Below, piece by piece: positions 36,793-47,367 of a stretch of 64,000 bases of DNA. The stretch's first letter is position 1. The number at the start of each line of letters is the position of its first letter. The DNA comes from Echiichthys vipera. Its lineage: Eukaryota > Chordata > Actinopteri > Perciformes > Trachinidae. A model generated the notes under the pieces. It had not been told where the DNA came from. It searched no databases and saw nothing but the letters and a program-made list of their open reading frames with translations. Both the position numbers and the translations under genes were made by a program. The stretch spans positions 4,687,953 to 4,751,952 of the forward strand of contig OY829657.1 in assembly GCA_963691815.1 (NCBI GenBank), read 5' to 3'.

Positions 36793-37012
36793 GAAGAAGA
36801 AGAAGAAGAAGAAGAAGAAGAATTCCTTTATTTGTCCCGCAATGGGGAAATTCAATTTTCACTCTATTATTATTTTCATGTTACACACACACACACATGT
36901 TACACACACACACACACACACACGCCCGAAATACACACACATGCACAGACAGGACCTATATACATGTAATTAATGGAGAGATGCTAGAGCGAGGGGGCTG
37001 CCAGTGACCGGC
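36793..37012 (-). mobile_element. SINE-B copy 2, 5'-truncated
   Basis: The plus strand runs from a (GAA)n tail (36793-36820) through 'ttcctttatttgtcccgc', an expanded CA block (36883-36923) and 'aggacctatatacatgtaat' to 'gagggggctgccagtgaccg'. The element is on the minus strand with its (TTC)n tail at low coordinate. The tRNA-like head is missing. Confidence 0.8.
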
Positions 37013-38065
37013 GCGGCCCCAAAGAACATCCAATCCAATGAATAAAATACTGGACCCTCCAGCTCCAGTATGACTGCATGTCATGGAGCATTGAAATTCC
37101 TCTCTTGAGATGTTGTAATGAAGTATTCCCAGCTGCCACTGCCACTGCCACTGCCTTTCTAAATGTGGAAGTGTCAAAAACTTCCCAAACTCAGTTTTGG
37201 TATGAAAGGGCTGCATTTAATCAATCAGAGCTCCTGCTGATTGCGGCTGAAATTTGTCTTCCGATTCTTGCTCTCTCGTCCAGTCTCCCTGATTGAACAT
37301 CAGACACTTTGTTATTAATCACGCTGTACGGGAACTTGCGCATCAGTCAAAGCTGTCTCTCTCTAAAGACGTCCACAGTTGCATCGAGACATTTAGAGTT
37401 TTGATGCGTCCGTCTAAGATCTGTATGGACGACCGGCAGCGAGAGGAAGAAATCGAAGTCAGGCAAGCATCCAAGTCGGTCAAGCCTTGTTATCCAAGGG
37501 GAAAAAAATCAATGTTCTCCCTTTTGAGTGGGCATGCTGCTCTGCACAGCACTCACACACCGCAGCAGCCTCAGAACTAGTTGGTTCAGGCTGACTGACA
37601 CCTAATGAGTGTGGTTTCCTTTTAACTATTTATGAAAGTGCCGGAGATTACTTTGAATGCAAGAAGGTAACTTGTGCTTGAGAATACTTTTTTTGCCATC
37701 ATGTATTATAACCATTGCAGTTTGAGAATATTCAACATATTAAGTCGGGCTGGCTGTAGCGATGGCTTATCTACAATTCAATTAAGATGTTAATGATCTC
37801 ATACCAGTGCAGGGGTTTTTCTATCTTCACAGCTTAGCTTTCATTTGAATTAATAATTTTTGGAGATTGTATAAAAATGACTGGTGTGGGGAGGGAGGTT
37901 AAGTGTTGTAGTTCTGTTTTTATGATTGCTCCTCAGCATTAGTATTTTGAGGCCTTGAACACTGCATCACCCTCCATTTAATATCTCAAAATGCTAAGTT
38001 TGTTCAACTAAGTCCATCATTATTAACTTAAAACACAGGCAAAGCATAAAGAATTTAGGATGATG
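37013..38065. other. unique non-coding DNA
   Basis: No gene. A short 'tgccactgccactgccac' triplication is at 37134-37152. Confidence 0.5.
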
Positions 38066-38077
38066 TAAACTTATTGA

Positions 38078-38452
38078 GCGAGAAGGTTCCCGGTTCGCGC
38101 CCCAGCTATGGTATGGTGATTAGCACTGTCGCCTCACAGCACGAGGGTTCCTGGTTAGAATCCCAGCTGGGGCCCTTCTGTGTGGAGTTTTCATGTTCTC
38201 CCCGTGTCTGTGTGGGTTTTCTCCGGGTTCTCCGGTTTCCTCCCACAATCCAAAAGACATGCCTGCGTTAGGTTCATTAATGACTCTAAATTGCCCGCAG
38301 GTGTGAATGGTTGTCTGTCTCTGTTTGTGCCTATGTGCCCTGTGATAGACTGGCGTCCTGTCCAGGGTGGACCCAGCCTCACGCCCGATGTCAGCTGGGA
38401 TCGGCTACCCTGACAGGGACAAGCGGTTGAAGATGAATGAATGAATGAATGA
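38078..38452 (+). mobile_element. SINE-A copy 5, with duplicated box B segment
   Basis: Flanked by an exact 12-bp TSD 'taaacttattga' (38066-38077 and 38453-38464). The insertion starts with a box B-like segment ('ggttcccggttcgcgcccc', 38084-38102). Then come the normal head 'ttagcactgtcgcctcacag' and a second box B segment ('ggttcctggttagaatccc'). The body and a (TGAA)n tail are normal. The duplicated segment lies inside the TSDs, so it was inserted with the element. Confidence 0.88.
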
Positions 38453-38464
38453 TAAACTTATTGA

Positions 38465-39109
38465 ATCCTCAATATACTATTTATGGAATAATCATTTCTA
38501 CATCAGTGAGAAATATGCAAATTGAAAACAGCTATTTTTAAATCTACAGAAAATATAACTTACTTAAAACGTAATATAGGCCAATTTTATATGACACTGG
38601 AATTTCAATTTGAAACCCTTTTCTGCTTTCCCAGAAAAAGTCAGACTTCACTTCCTCTAGTAATTTGTGAACAGTACATTAAAGAACAACAAGATGGTCA
38701 TACTGTATATGAGCAGTGTCTGTTTCTAGTTCACTAAGAAATTAAATATTTACCATGAAGTCAGACTTTTTTTGTGCTCTGAAGCAGACAGTTAGAAATA
38801 GCAATGGATGGAATCAGTAACTAAAATACAATAAAGGGTGGGATCAACGTGGCTCTTGCAGTCGCCTGGCAGTTCTCCAGCCTGGCTTCTGATATTACAG
38901 CTGAAGTGAAAACCGGGCACATTGTTCACATAATGCATCGGTTTCACAAACCTGGGAAAACCCTTGGAGACTTTTTGTTGAAAGTGTTGATACATGAAGT
39001 TTTTGAGACAAAGGTGCTGTGGAAGGTAAAATTAGGACTGGCCCTGTACATCTGGGGGCCTTAAGCAGGATGTGGGGGCCCTGCCTCGCAGTATTCATAG
39101 AACCGTATG
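38465..39109. other. non-coding DNA with a hAT-like end
   Basis: 'tgggggccttaagcagga' near 39053-39070 resembles a hAT-type repeat end. Otherwise unique. Confidence 0.4.
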
Positions 39110-39447
39110 CATTCATTCATTCATCTTCAACCGCTTGTCCCTGTCGGGCTCGCGGGGGCTGGAGCCGATCCCAGCTGACATCGGCCGTGAGGCGGGGTCC
39201 TCCCTGGACAGGACGCCAGTCTATCACAGGGCACATAGAGACAAACAGAGACAGACAACCATTCAAACCTACGGGCAATTTAGAGTCATCAATGAACCGA
39301 ACACCTGCACGTCTTTGGACTGTGGGAGGAAACTGGAGAACCCGGAGAAAACCCACGCAGACACGGGGAGGACAAGCAAACTCCACACAGAGGGGCCCCA
39401 ACCGGGATTCTAACCAGGAACCCTCTTGCTGTGAGGCGACAGTGCTA
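39110..39447 (-). mobile_element. SINE-A copy 6
   Basis: The (ATTC)n tail at 39110-39122 is followed by 'atcttcaaccgcttgtccct', the complete body and 'gggattctaaccaggaaccc' (box B side), ending at 'gaggcgacagtgcta'. The first ~20 bp of the head are missing. The 162-codon plus frame 39019-39507 and smaller frames here are accidental. Confidence 0.86.
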
Positions 39448-39520
39448 GATAGAAGATTAAATAGATTTCCGTGGCTAAAGGTTGCTGTAAAAATAGCAAG
39501 TTGCTAATATCGTCAAGCAT

Positions 39521-39808
39521 GAAGAAGAAGAAGAAGAAGAAGAAGAAGAATTTACCTTTATTAATCCCGCAAGGGAAATCAATTTTTTTACTCTATTATT
39601 ATTCATGTTACACACACACAGGCCCGAAATACACACACATGCACAAACAGGACCTATATACATGCAATTAATGGAGAGATGTCAGAGCGAGGGGGCTGCC
39701 AGTGGATCAGCGCCCCGAGCAGTTGGGGGTTCAGTGCCTTGCGCAACAGCACCTCGGCAGTGCCCAGGAGATGACCTGGCACCTCTCCAGCCACCAATCC
39801 ACGCTCCA
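39521..39808 (-). mobile_element. SINE-B copy 3
   Basis: The (GAA)n tail at 39521-39549, 'tttattaatcccgcaaggga', 'acaggcccgaaatacacaca', 'cagcgccccgagcagttggg' and 'agcacctcggcagtgcccag' follow the family order. It lies 73 bp beyond SINE-A copy 6 in the same orientation and is truncated shortly before the tRNA-like head. Confidence 0.82.
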
Positions 39809-40847
39809 TAGACTGCTAATTAGGCTAGATAAATGAAATGTGGCTAACATGGCTTCTATCCACAGTCCATAGTTTTGTTTTGGTGAAATATCAGTTTAGG
39901 TCTCATGAATGTGTTCACCTGTACTGAACAGTGCCTATTTAGGTGCTCACATCTCAACATTAACATTCTGACGCATGTCGCCCAACACTAAATGGGATCA
40001 TATATTTTTTCTATTATCTGCAATTCAGGTTTTGTGCTGAGTCAGTTCATGTTTGATATAGAAAATGACAAAGGCAAACAGAGAATAATTGAGATTTTCT
40101 GGGCGAAGGGAATTTATCCTTCAAAGTACAGTTATGCTTTGCCTCACACAACTGAAATCATTTTCGAATTATATGATTTTTGAGGCTCTCTTAGGCTTTT
40201 GAAAAGATTTGGCCTTGCACTGGTTCTTTTCTACGTCTCCCTGCCCACGCACCACATCCAACCAGTCACAGACATTTTGTCGACCCATGGATTGCAGTTG
40301 AGGGAATGCATTACTCACATGAAAGCACATGAAGCGAAAGATGCGGCGGCCTATGAAAGCCAAAAGGTCAGGTGGGTTTTAGTTGAATATGGTATTTCAG
40401 TTTTAAATGAACATTCACATAATGTTCCCAAAAATTCACTTCCCATGATGTCTGGCAAAGTTTGCAATGATGTGTCAGAAAGTGCTGCTTAGCCTTTTCC
40501 AATATAAAAGGTAGGAAATGGTGTTGAGTACGGCATAAGCTGAGCTCCAGGGGTGCACCCGTAAATCCCAGGCCCCCTGATAACAGATTAGCAACAGCTC
40601 TGACTAAATAAACTCCTGTAATCACTAAATGTTGTCCACACCTCAGCTCCCCGAGTCATCGAGGGTTTGCAGAGATCAGAACAGTCAACGTCAAAATCAC
40701 AGCAGTGTGATGCTTGAAGTTTTGTGGGGTTCGGTCAATCTAATGTCCCACTAACCCGAGTTGACTAGCCCGCCATATGAGCCTTTGTCCCGAAAAACAT
40801 TCTGTATCAGCAGGGAAAGCACAGGTCTGCATAATAAAACCAATTAT
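39809..40847. other. unique non-coding DNA
   Basis: No recognised gene or repeat. Confidence 0.5.
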
Positions 40848-40858
40848 GCTAATTTCCA

Positions 40859-41216
40859 GGGTGACACGGTGATATGATGGTCAGCACGGTCACCTCACAA
40901 CACGAGGGTTCCTGGTTCGAATCCCGGCTGGGGCCCTTCTGTGTGGAGTTTGCATGTTCTCGCTGTGTCTGCATGGGTTTTCTCCAGGTTCTCCAGTTTC
41001 CTCCCACAGTCCAAAGACGTGCAGGTGTTAGGTTCATTGATGACTCTAAGTTGCCCGTAGGTGTGAATGGTTGTCTGTCTCTGTTCGTCTCTATGTGCCC
41101 CGTGATAGACTGGCGTCCTGTCCAGGGTGTACCCCGCCTCACGCCCGATGTCAGCTGAGATCGGCTCTAGCCCCACTGCGACCGCGACAGGGACAAGCAG
41201 TTGAAGATGAAGGAAA
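40859..41216 (+). mobile_element. SINE-A copy 7, full length
   Basis: Exact 11-bp TSD 'gctaatttcca' at 40848-40858 and 41217-41227. The tRNA-like head has the box A region 'gatatgatggtcagcacgg' and a perfect box B. The full body and a short degenerate tail ('gaagatgaagga') follow. This is the best reference copy of the family here. Confidence 0.92.
40914..40924 (+). promoter_or_regulatory. Pol III box B of SINE-A
   Basis: 'ggttcgaatcc' matches GGTTCRANTCC exactly and lies about 50 bp into the element, where a tRNA T-arm would be. This supports a tRNA-derived head. Confidence 0.75.
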
Positions 41217-41227
41217 GCTAATTTCCA

Positions 41228-41636
41228 TTTAGCTGCGTTAGTACTTGGGTCCTAGTATTGCATGCTGGCTTACATCCATCAATGGAGGGTTCATATCTTA
41301 CTAGTAACACCTGTGCTTTTCCTCCTTCATTATTGTTATTTGTCTGGATCATGTGAGAAAAATAAGCTTAACACTGACTTCATCAATGTTTTTTTGTTAA
41401 CAACATGTCAAATGAAAGTATTAAGCAACACTACAAGCTACACTGCAATTTCACAGCAAAGACAATGCCGTGTTTGGCCCTACTTTCATGTCAGATTACT
41501 GCACTGGTTGTATGGCTCCATTTACTGAAATAAAACCCATTCCCTCAAATTATTTTTGTTCTTTAGCTTATCTCTGGATAACAGAAGTGCTTTTGTGCTT
41601 CAGACACACTGTTTATGGATGTTGTTGACCTTAATA
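41228..41636. other. unique non-coding DNA
   Basis: No feature recognised. Confidence 0.5.
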
Positions 41637-41644
41637 GCCCAGAT

Positions 41645-42861
41645 CAAAGATCAGCAACCTTTACTATCATTAGAGCAAATGACAAAATCTGTCTGGAGCC
41701 GCAAAACATATTTGAGCCTTATAATGAAAGTGTTATAAACAGCCTTATGAATCTAAATTAGCCTATCAATACTACTAATAGGTCTAAATGAGCATTCATT
41801 AATATGGTGATGTTTGTTGCCACTTCCATGTCTTTGTAGAGAGAGGATCATATCTTTAATTTTCTGATCTCTCTCGGTTTACTTCTTGAAGTCTAAGAAT
41901 ACGGAGGTTTAGATATTATAACCTCTTCTCTATTCCTCCCCCCTTTTTATAACCAGACCAATTTTTGTCTAAATTCTCTCGACAGCTCAAGTTTATCTGG
42001 AGGACAACAGCGATGGCGGTGAAAGAAAACAACTCTATCCCCATACTATCAAATGCTCCATTTACCACAGAGACTTTTCTTTGTTGGGGGGAAGAATCCA
42101 TAGTTTGTCTGTAGAAACTCAACACTGCTATTTAGGTTCAGCCAAGTTTAGAGAATAACGCACCTGAAATCAGGGGTGCAGACCCAATGTCAGGATGGGG
42201 GTCATACATATTTTTCCCTATGCAACTCATTCCATGCCACCATAAATCACAACTCCGTAGAGACTTGTCATATTTTTCAAAAAGTACTGCACATGGAATC
42301 CTTTACTGTGCTTATCTTTCCTGTTTATTTGTCCTACACAGCCACCAGAGCGTATCACAGCTTACTTAACTGTTATATCATTAAATCATCATTTTAAGGG
42401 TCTTTAAGGGTCATGGAAATGTCTACTCACTCCCGTTCTTCTCACCATCTTCCTTTTTCTCCCGGTGTATGGGACTACTTTACGCATGATTAATTGATAT
42501 GGATGAATATCAAAATATGAGGCCCTTTTAAAGCCTGCTGATCATCAGTGTCTGAGTAAGAAACTACTCGTCCATTTGTGTTGTAGTGGAGGAGAGCAGA
42601 GATGGACGTGGGGTCAGAAAGAGCATTTGTTCAATGTACAATAATATAGGGTATTTTTTAAATGGGGGGGGGGGATTCATGTTTTTCAGAAATTAAGGGG
42701 GACATGTGTGACTATTGGAGAATGTAAGAATCATTTACCCACAACAATCATAAACTTAAAATGGCAAAAAAGAACCATTATTAATATGCATATCATTTTT
42801 TGGTCAAGGCCACAGGGAGCCACTGGAGAGGGGCTAAAGAGCTGCTGGCGGCCGACCCCTG
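41645..42861. mobile_element. hAT-superfamily non-autonomous element, about 1.2 kb
   Basis: The 8-bp flanks 'gcccagat' (41637-41644) and 'gcctagat' (42862-42869) match at 7 of 8 positions, the TSD length of hAT. The left end is 'caaagatcagcaacc'; the right end in reverse is 'caggggtcggccgcc' (imperfect TIR). Near the ends are 'ggagccgcaaaacatatttg' and 'ccacagggagccactggaga', boxes I know from a widespread fish/vertebrate hAT family. No transposase domain is visible; short frames inside are not recognisable. A G-run lies at 42663-42673. Confidence 0.7.
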
Positions 42862-42869
42862 GCCTAGAT

Positions 42870-44405
42870 GTTCTGTGCTTAAAAATCCAAATAGGCACAT
42901 AGGCCACACACACAGATGATACTAATTGCAGTGATACATACACTGAAGAGCACCCGACCACATGTTTGCATTAATCTCATACAAAAACCCCTCTAGCATA
43001 CACACACTGTGCTAAATGCTTTTTCGCCTGTCCTCAGGAGTAAGTGATCCATGCTCTAAGCTCCATTCCCTCAAAAGAAATAATTCACCGCGCACTCGCC
43101 AAAGGCCAAGTGAAATCCATCTCCCTCCCATTTGCGCCGTCACCAGTAACTTCCATTAATGCAGGTAATTGAGCTCATTCTGCCCCTGCGAAAACTCATC
43201 TGACTTCTAATCATATTCTGACTCCTCGTTCGATGCAGCAGGAGATCTGAAGCGTATCTTTGTCTCACTAGCACTGCTGGACCCGTTCACTTGAATGTGA
43301 GAAAAACAACTATCTTCTTTTTTTATTACAAACAGCTATTATCCCGAGTCATTATCGCAGCCATTATAAAGAACACGCCGGGCCTGTTTCTCCTATCTTT
43401 AAATTATCACCAAAAAGACGATGTTTACACAAGCACTTCAGACTAATTGAGAGGAAATGTATTTGCCCGGTGATGTAACATCTGTCGACGGACGCTTTAT
43501 GCAACAAGGCTGTTGATGATGATAATAACATCTCACAGCCAGCGCTAGGGTAGTAATGCTTTATATAATGTTTGACGCGTTACGTGCCTACTCAAGTGCT
43601 GTGGACGTACCTAAAGAGTGGGAACTATAGCTGGTAAAGTAGAGTTTTTGATGTAGCCTTTACATTGCTTTTTCATATTTTTCTTCCCCTTTTAAAACAT
43701 TTTTTGCTAAGAAATAAACATTATAAAAATCTTGCATCCCAATCTGAAAGGTAATTTGAGCCACTCATAAAGGCCATGGGTAATAAGCACGTTAAAGGGT
43801 GTCAGAGCAGCCGTTGGGGGAGAGTCTGTGAAAGAAGGGAGCTATTCAGATGGATAGACATCAGCCTCGTCAGAAGCCAAACCACCACAGCTATCAATTC
43901 AGGCCTGGGCACAAAGACGCTGTGTGTTTCTGTGGTCTGGTCTGGGCAGAGCTGGCACTCTGTAATGTTTATTAGTCAGTTACAGCTCTCTTCGCAAACC
44001 CGTCAGGGGCGAGAGACATGGAGGATGGAGCGGCCGTAGCCAGCTGGCCGAGGCTGTCGGTGCCACGGCAATGAAAGTATGGAACGGCAATGAAACACCC
44101 TCAGCTTTATTGCTAGCATCTTCAAGCATGTCACTATCTGCTCGTCACTTATGGGTCTGTTGTGGCTTCCTGAAAAACACTGCTCTTCGAGAAAGGCAAT
44201 TCGAATCGCTCTCCCCCTCCACCGAAATATTTCATAAGAGCAATGAAGGCCATCACGGTTTACTGCTAATTTATGTAAGTGTAGTAATCCTGAAATAATC
44301 AAAATATTGCTGGTTTTGCTGTCATAGAGTAAAAAGAACCCCAACTTTATCAAAGAATATTTATACATTATACATACATTCTCAACAACTTGTAATTGAT
44401 AATGT
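42870..44405. other. unique non-coding DNA
   Basis: Repeat-free. The block 43060-43450 has homeodomain-like motifs ('ccattaatgcaggtaattga') and even composition; it is a candidate enhancer only. Confidence 0.5.
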
Positions 44406-44420
44406 TGGTAATGGGCACTG

Positions 44421-44758
44421 GGCGGCACGGTGGTGTGGTGGTTAGCACTGTCGCCTCACAGCAAGAGGCCTCACCAGCCCTTCTGTGTGGAGTTTGCATG
44501 TTCTCCCCGTGTCTGTGTGGGTTTTCTCCGGGTTTTCCGACTTCCTCCCACAGTCCAAAGACGTGCTCGTGTTAGGTTCATTGATGACTCTAAAATTGCC
44601 CGTAGGTGTGAATGGTTGTCTGTCTCTGTTTGTCTCTATGTGTCCTGTGATAGACTTGCATCCTGTCCAGGGTGAACCCGCCACACGCCCGATGTCAGCT
44701 TGGATCGGCTCCAGCCCCCCGCGACCCCGACAGGGACAATCGGTTGAAGATGGATGGA
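44421..44758 (+). mobile_element. SINE-A copy 8, perfect 15-bp TSD, box B deleted
   Basis: 'tggtaatgggcactg' occurs at 44406-44420 and again at 44759-44773, directly bounding the insertion. The head 'ggcggcacggtggtgtggtg' is the most canonical in the window. The box B segment is replaced by 'cctcacca', and the tail is (GGAT)n. Confidence 0.93.
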
Positions 44759-44773
44759 TGGTAATGGGCACTG

Positions 44774-46039
44774 ATTAAATAAAAATGTAAATAAATAGTT
44801 AAATAAATATATGTACAGGGGTACCATGCCAGCTGTCATCGACTGTACACACTGACTATGGATAGGTACGGCATACAACCACGCTTCAAAAAAGCTGAAC
44901 TACTCCTTTAAATCCTATTATTACTTTATTTGCTGCTACTGTTTTCTCCTTTTTTAGTAGAACTCTTATTTTCTCGTGGTGTCCATTTGAACTGTAAAGG
45001 ACTGCTGGCGGTATCACTCGAGAGAACTTGAATTGATCATCCGGTGTCTCTTTTCTGCTTTTCCTCCTCCTACCAGCGGCCCTGCGTCTGAGACAGTTTT
45101 GTGCTCTGTGATGACTGATGCACGGGGGCTCTTCAGTATCACTGGTGGATGAAAGAAAACACAGGCCGGGATTGGTGCTTATAAGATCAGCGGGTGCCTT
45201 GTTTGCGAGGAGTATTTGACTCCACAGGGCCGCGCCACATGCAGTGCCATGCAGGAAAAGAGCATGCGGGCGAAAAATTGTCCCCTTAAAATGAGCTGCG
45301 TGATGGATGGTGGAGGAACATTGACTGACACGTTATTTTGTTTAGCCGGTCTCGATGCCGGGCCTATGCTGAGTCCACGAGACAGCCATTGTTGCTAGTG
45401 AGAGGAGAAGCAATTTACTCAAGCTGCAGGATTGAGCAACCGTTTTTGAGATAATTTATCTTTCAGTGAGACTGAATCATGGGGACAAAGTGGAGCTCAG
45501 CTAGGGTCAGGCTGGGCATTGTTCACTGATCATCCGCTGTTGTGTTCACAGTGTTATTTCATGGAGAACAGCTGAATACCATACAGTGCTCAAGGCTGTT
45601 TAAAAGCAAGTATGATAACAGTTATAACAAATGAGCAGGATGATGGATGCCCAGCTCTTCCCACATACGCACACATTCTGTATTGCTGGTGTGTATAAGC
45701 TGAGTCAGCCCGTCGCACAAGCAATGACTAGCTTGTATGTACCACTATTCCCAACCCAAATCCTCAGGCTCAGGAGGCAGCAAAGCAAAGAAGGGGTTCA
45801 TTATTCCAGCGCAGCATAGCTTTCAAAGCAGCTCTCTACTGGTGTCTCAACTGGCTGCTACATAATTGAAATACACGCACATGTGCTTATGTATATACCA
45901 GCATTAAAAATGGGAAGAAAAAATAACATCCTTAATAATTATCCAAATGATTGGTTAACAAAGTGCAACGTTGAGCTATACCTCAGTACATTGCAGATGA
46001 AAGAAGACAAACACCGGCCAGCTCATCATTCGTAATTTA
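44774..46039. other. unique non-coding DNA
   Basis: A strong acceptor-like tract 'ctgcttttcctcctcctacc' plus AG ends at 45076, but no supported exon follows. No gene is called. Confidence 0.45.
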
Positions 46040-46398
46040 CACTATATGTGAATAGGGTAAAAAGTTTAACTAATACATATCACCTTTACAAACTTCCCAA
46101 GTTGATATCTTACATCAAGACAATATATTTTTTACAACAGGCTTTTCAGAAATGTCGTTTAAATTTGCAAATGAGGCATTATGTTATGAAATAAGTGCTA
46201 ATTTGCATACATGTTCAAAATACTTGTTTCATTTTGTTGACTTGTTTGAATAAAAGGGGTTTAAAGAGGGGTTTTTAGATATATATTTGTAGTACTCCAT
46301 AAACTCCATAATACTGTCAACAGCCATAAAAAAAGAAAAAAAATATGTTGCTTGCTTTTAGGAATTCAGTATGAATCAGGCTGTGAATGATGTATGAA
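46040..46398 (+). repeat. old interspersed repeat, copy 1 (5' part)
   Basis: Segments such as 'gtttcattttgttgact', 'tactccataaactccata', 'cagccataaaaa' and 'tgaatgatgtatgaac' match 56339-56523 in the same orientation and order. The match stops at 46398, where a hAT end begins, and seems to resume at 47318. The 5' boundary is estimated. Confidence 0.65.
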
Positions 46399-46530
46399 CA
46401 GGGGCGGATCTACAGGGGGGGCTGCTGCCCCCCTAACTTTTGTGTTCTTGAAACTGTACTTGTAAAAACAAACCGCCACTATGTCCACAAGCTTTTCAAA
46501 TAATTAAACAAACATTACATTGACCAAAAG

Positions 46531-46838
46531 TTCATTCATTCATCTTCAACCGCTTGTCCCTGTCTGGGTCGCGGGGGGCTGGAGCCGATCCCAGCTGTCA
46601 TCGAGCGTGAGGCGGGTCCACCCTGGACAGGACGCCAGTCTATCGCAGGGCATATAGAGACAAACAACCATTCACACCTACGGGCAGTTTTAGAAACATC
46701 CATGAACCTAACACCTGCATGTCTTTTGGACTGTGGGAGGAAACCAGGGAACCTGGAGAAAACCCATGCAGACACAGGGAGAACATGCCAACTCCACACA
46801 GAAAGGCCCCAGCCGGGATGCCAACCTGGAACCTTTTG
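46531..46838 (-). mobile_element. SINE-A copy 9, nested in the hAT fragment
   Basis: The (ATTC)n tail and 'cttcaaccgcttgtccctg' at the left, the body in reverse, and 'cagccgggatgccaacctgg' at the right. The head is truncated just past box B. No TSD was readable. Confidence 0.85.
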
Positions 46839-46870
46839 CCTCCTGTACACTTTTTGGATTTTTATTTTAG

Positions 46871-47122
46871 CAGAGAAGGAGGGAATTGTAGAAGGAGAAG
46901 GCAGCAAAGTGGAGGGACCAGGAGGGTCAGAGCAGGATGAGGCCACAGAAGGAGATGAAGAAATAAATGAAGGAGAAGAGGAAAAAGAAGAAATGAATGT
47001 GAGGGATGAAGAGGAGGCTGCAGATTCAGAAAGAGGGACAGGGGCAGGGAGTGACAGGAGGAGGCAGATGAAGAGGACAGAGGAGAAAGAGGGTACAACT
47101 GCACTTCCCCCTGGACCACGTG
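46871..47122 (+). pseudogene. hAT/ZMYM-like transposon exon, acidic N-terminal region
   Basis: An acceptor 'tttttattttag' precedes an open exon starting 'AEKEGIVEGEG'. It is Glu/Asp/Gly-rich throughout and ends 'TTALPPGPRG' at a 'gtaggc' donor. Fish ZMYM1-like hAT proteins have an acidic N-terminus followed by an 'LPxGPxDI' motif. If the donor at 47123 is used, the last codon is split as G plus two bases, compatible with Asp. The downstream zinc finger and RNase H domains are not present. Compositional bias makes this an inference. Confidence 0.45.
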
Positions 47123-47317
47123 GTAGGCTGTGTTTTTATTATTCTTCCATATACTGTAAATTGGGCTTGTTCCTGTGAATTAAATTAAGGCATGATAAAA
47201 CTATAAATAGTTTTAAAGTATTTTTGTGTTTGTTTCGTTAAAGCCATTCACAGATGGGGATTCCTGCGTAACGTCCTCCCATGCCACTCTGCCAAGATCT
47301 CTTGCAAACACTTTACC

Positions 47318-47367
47318 ACTCCATGTAAAACTTCAGAATATAGACGGGAATAAAAGTGGAAAGTTTG
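47318..47367 (+). repeat. old interspersed repeat, copy 1 resumes
   Basis: 'ccatgtaaaacttcagaata' to 'gtggaaagttt' aligns with 56529-56585 ('catgtaaaag...cttcagaa...ggaat...tggaaagtt') with small gaps, which is the order expected after 46398. Confidence 0.5.

Larger units (their letters stand above)
46399..47310 (+). mobile_element. hAT-type element fragment (ZMYM-like)
   Basis: It starts 'caggggcggatctacagggg', a hAT terminus found in many fish. It holds a nested SINE-A copy (46531-46838) and an exon-like frame (46871-47122). No right TIR was found, so the 3' part seems deleted. The right limit is set only by the point where the host repeat appears to resume. Confidence 0.55.

Noticed and set aside
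39019..39507. Longest open frame (162 codons)
   Set aside because: It runs across SINE-A copy 6; parallel frames occur in other copies of the same SINE.
40859..40935. tRNA gene at the SINE-A head
   Set aside because: Same reasons; repeated head of a SINE family with TSDs.
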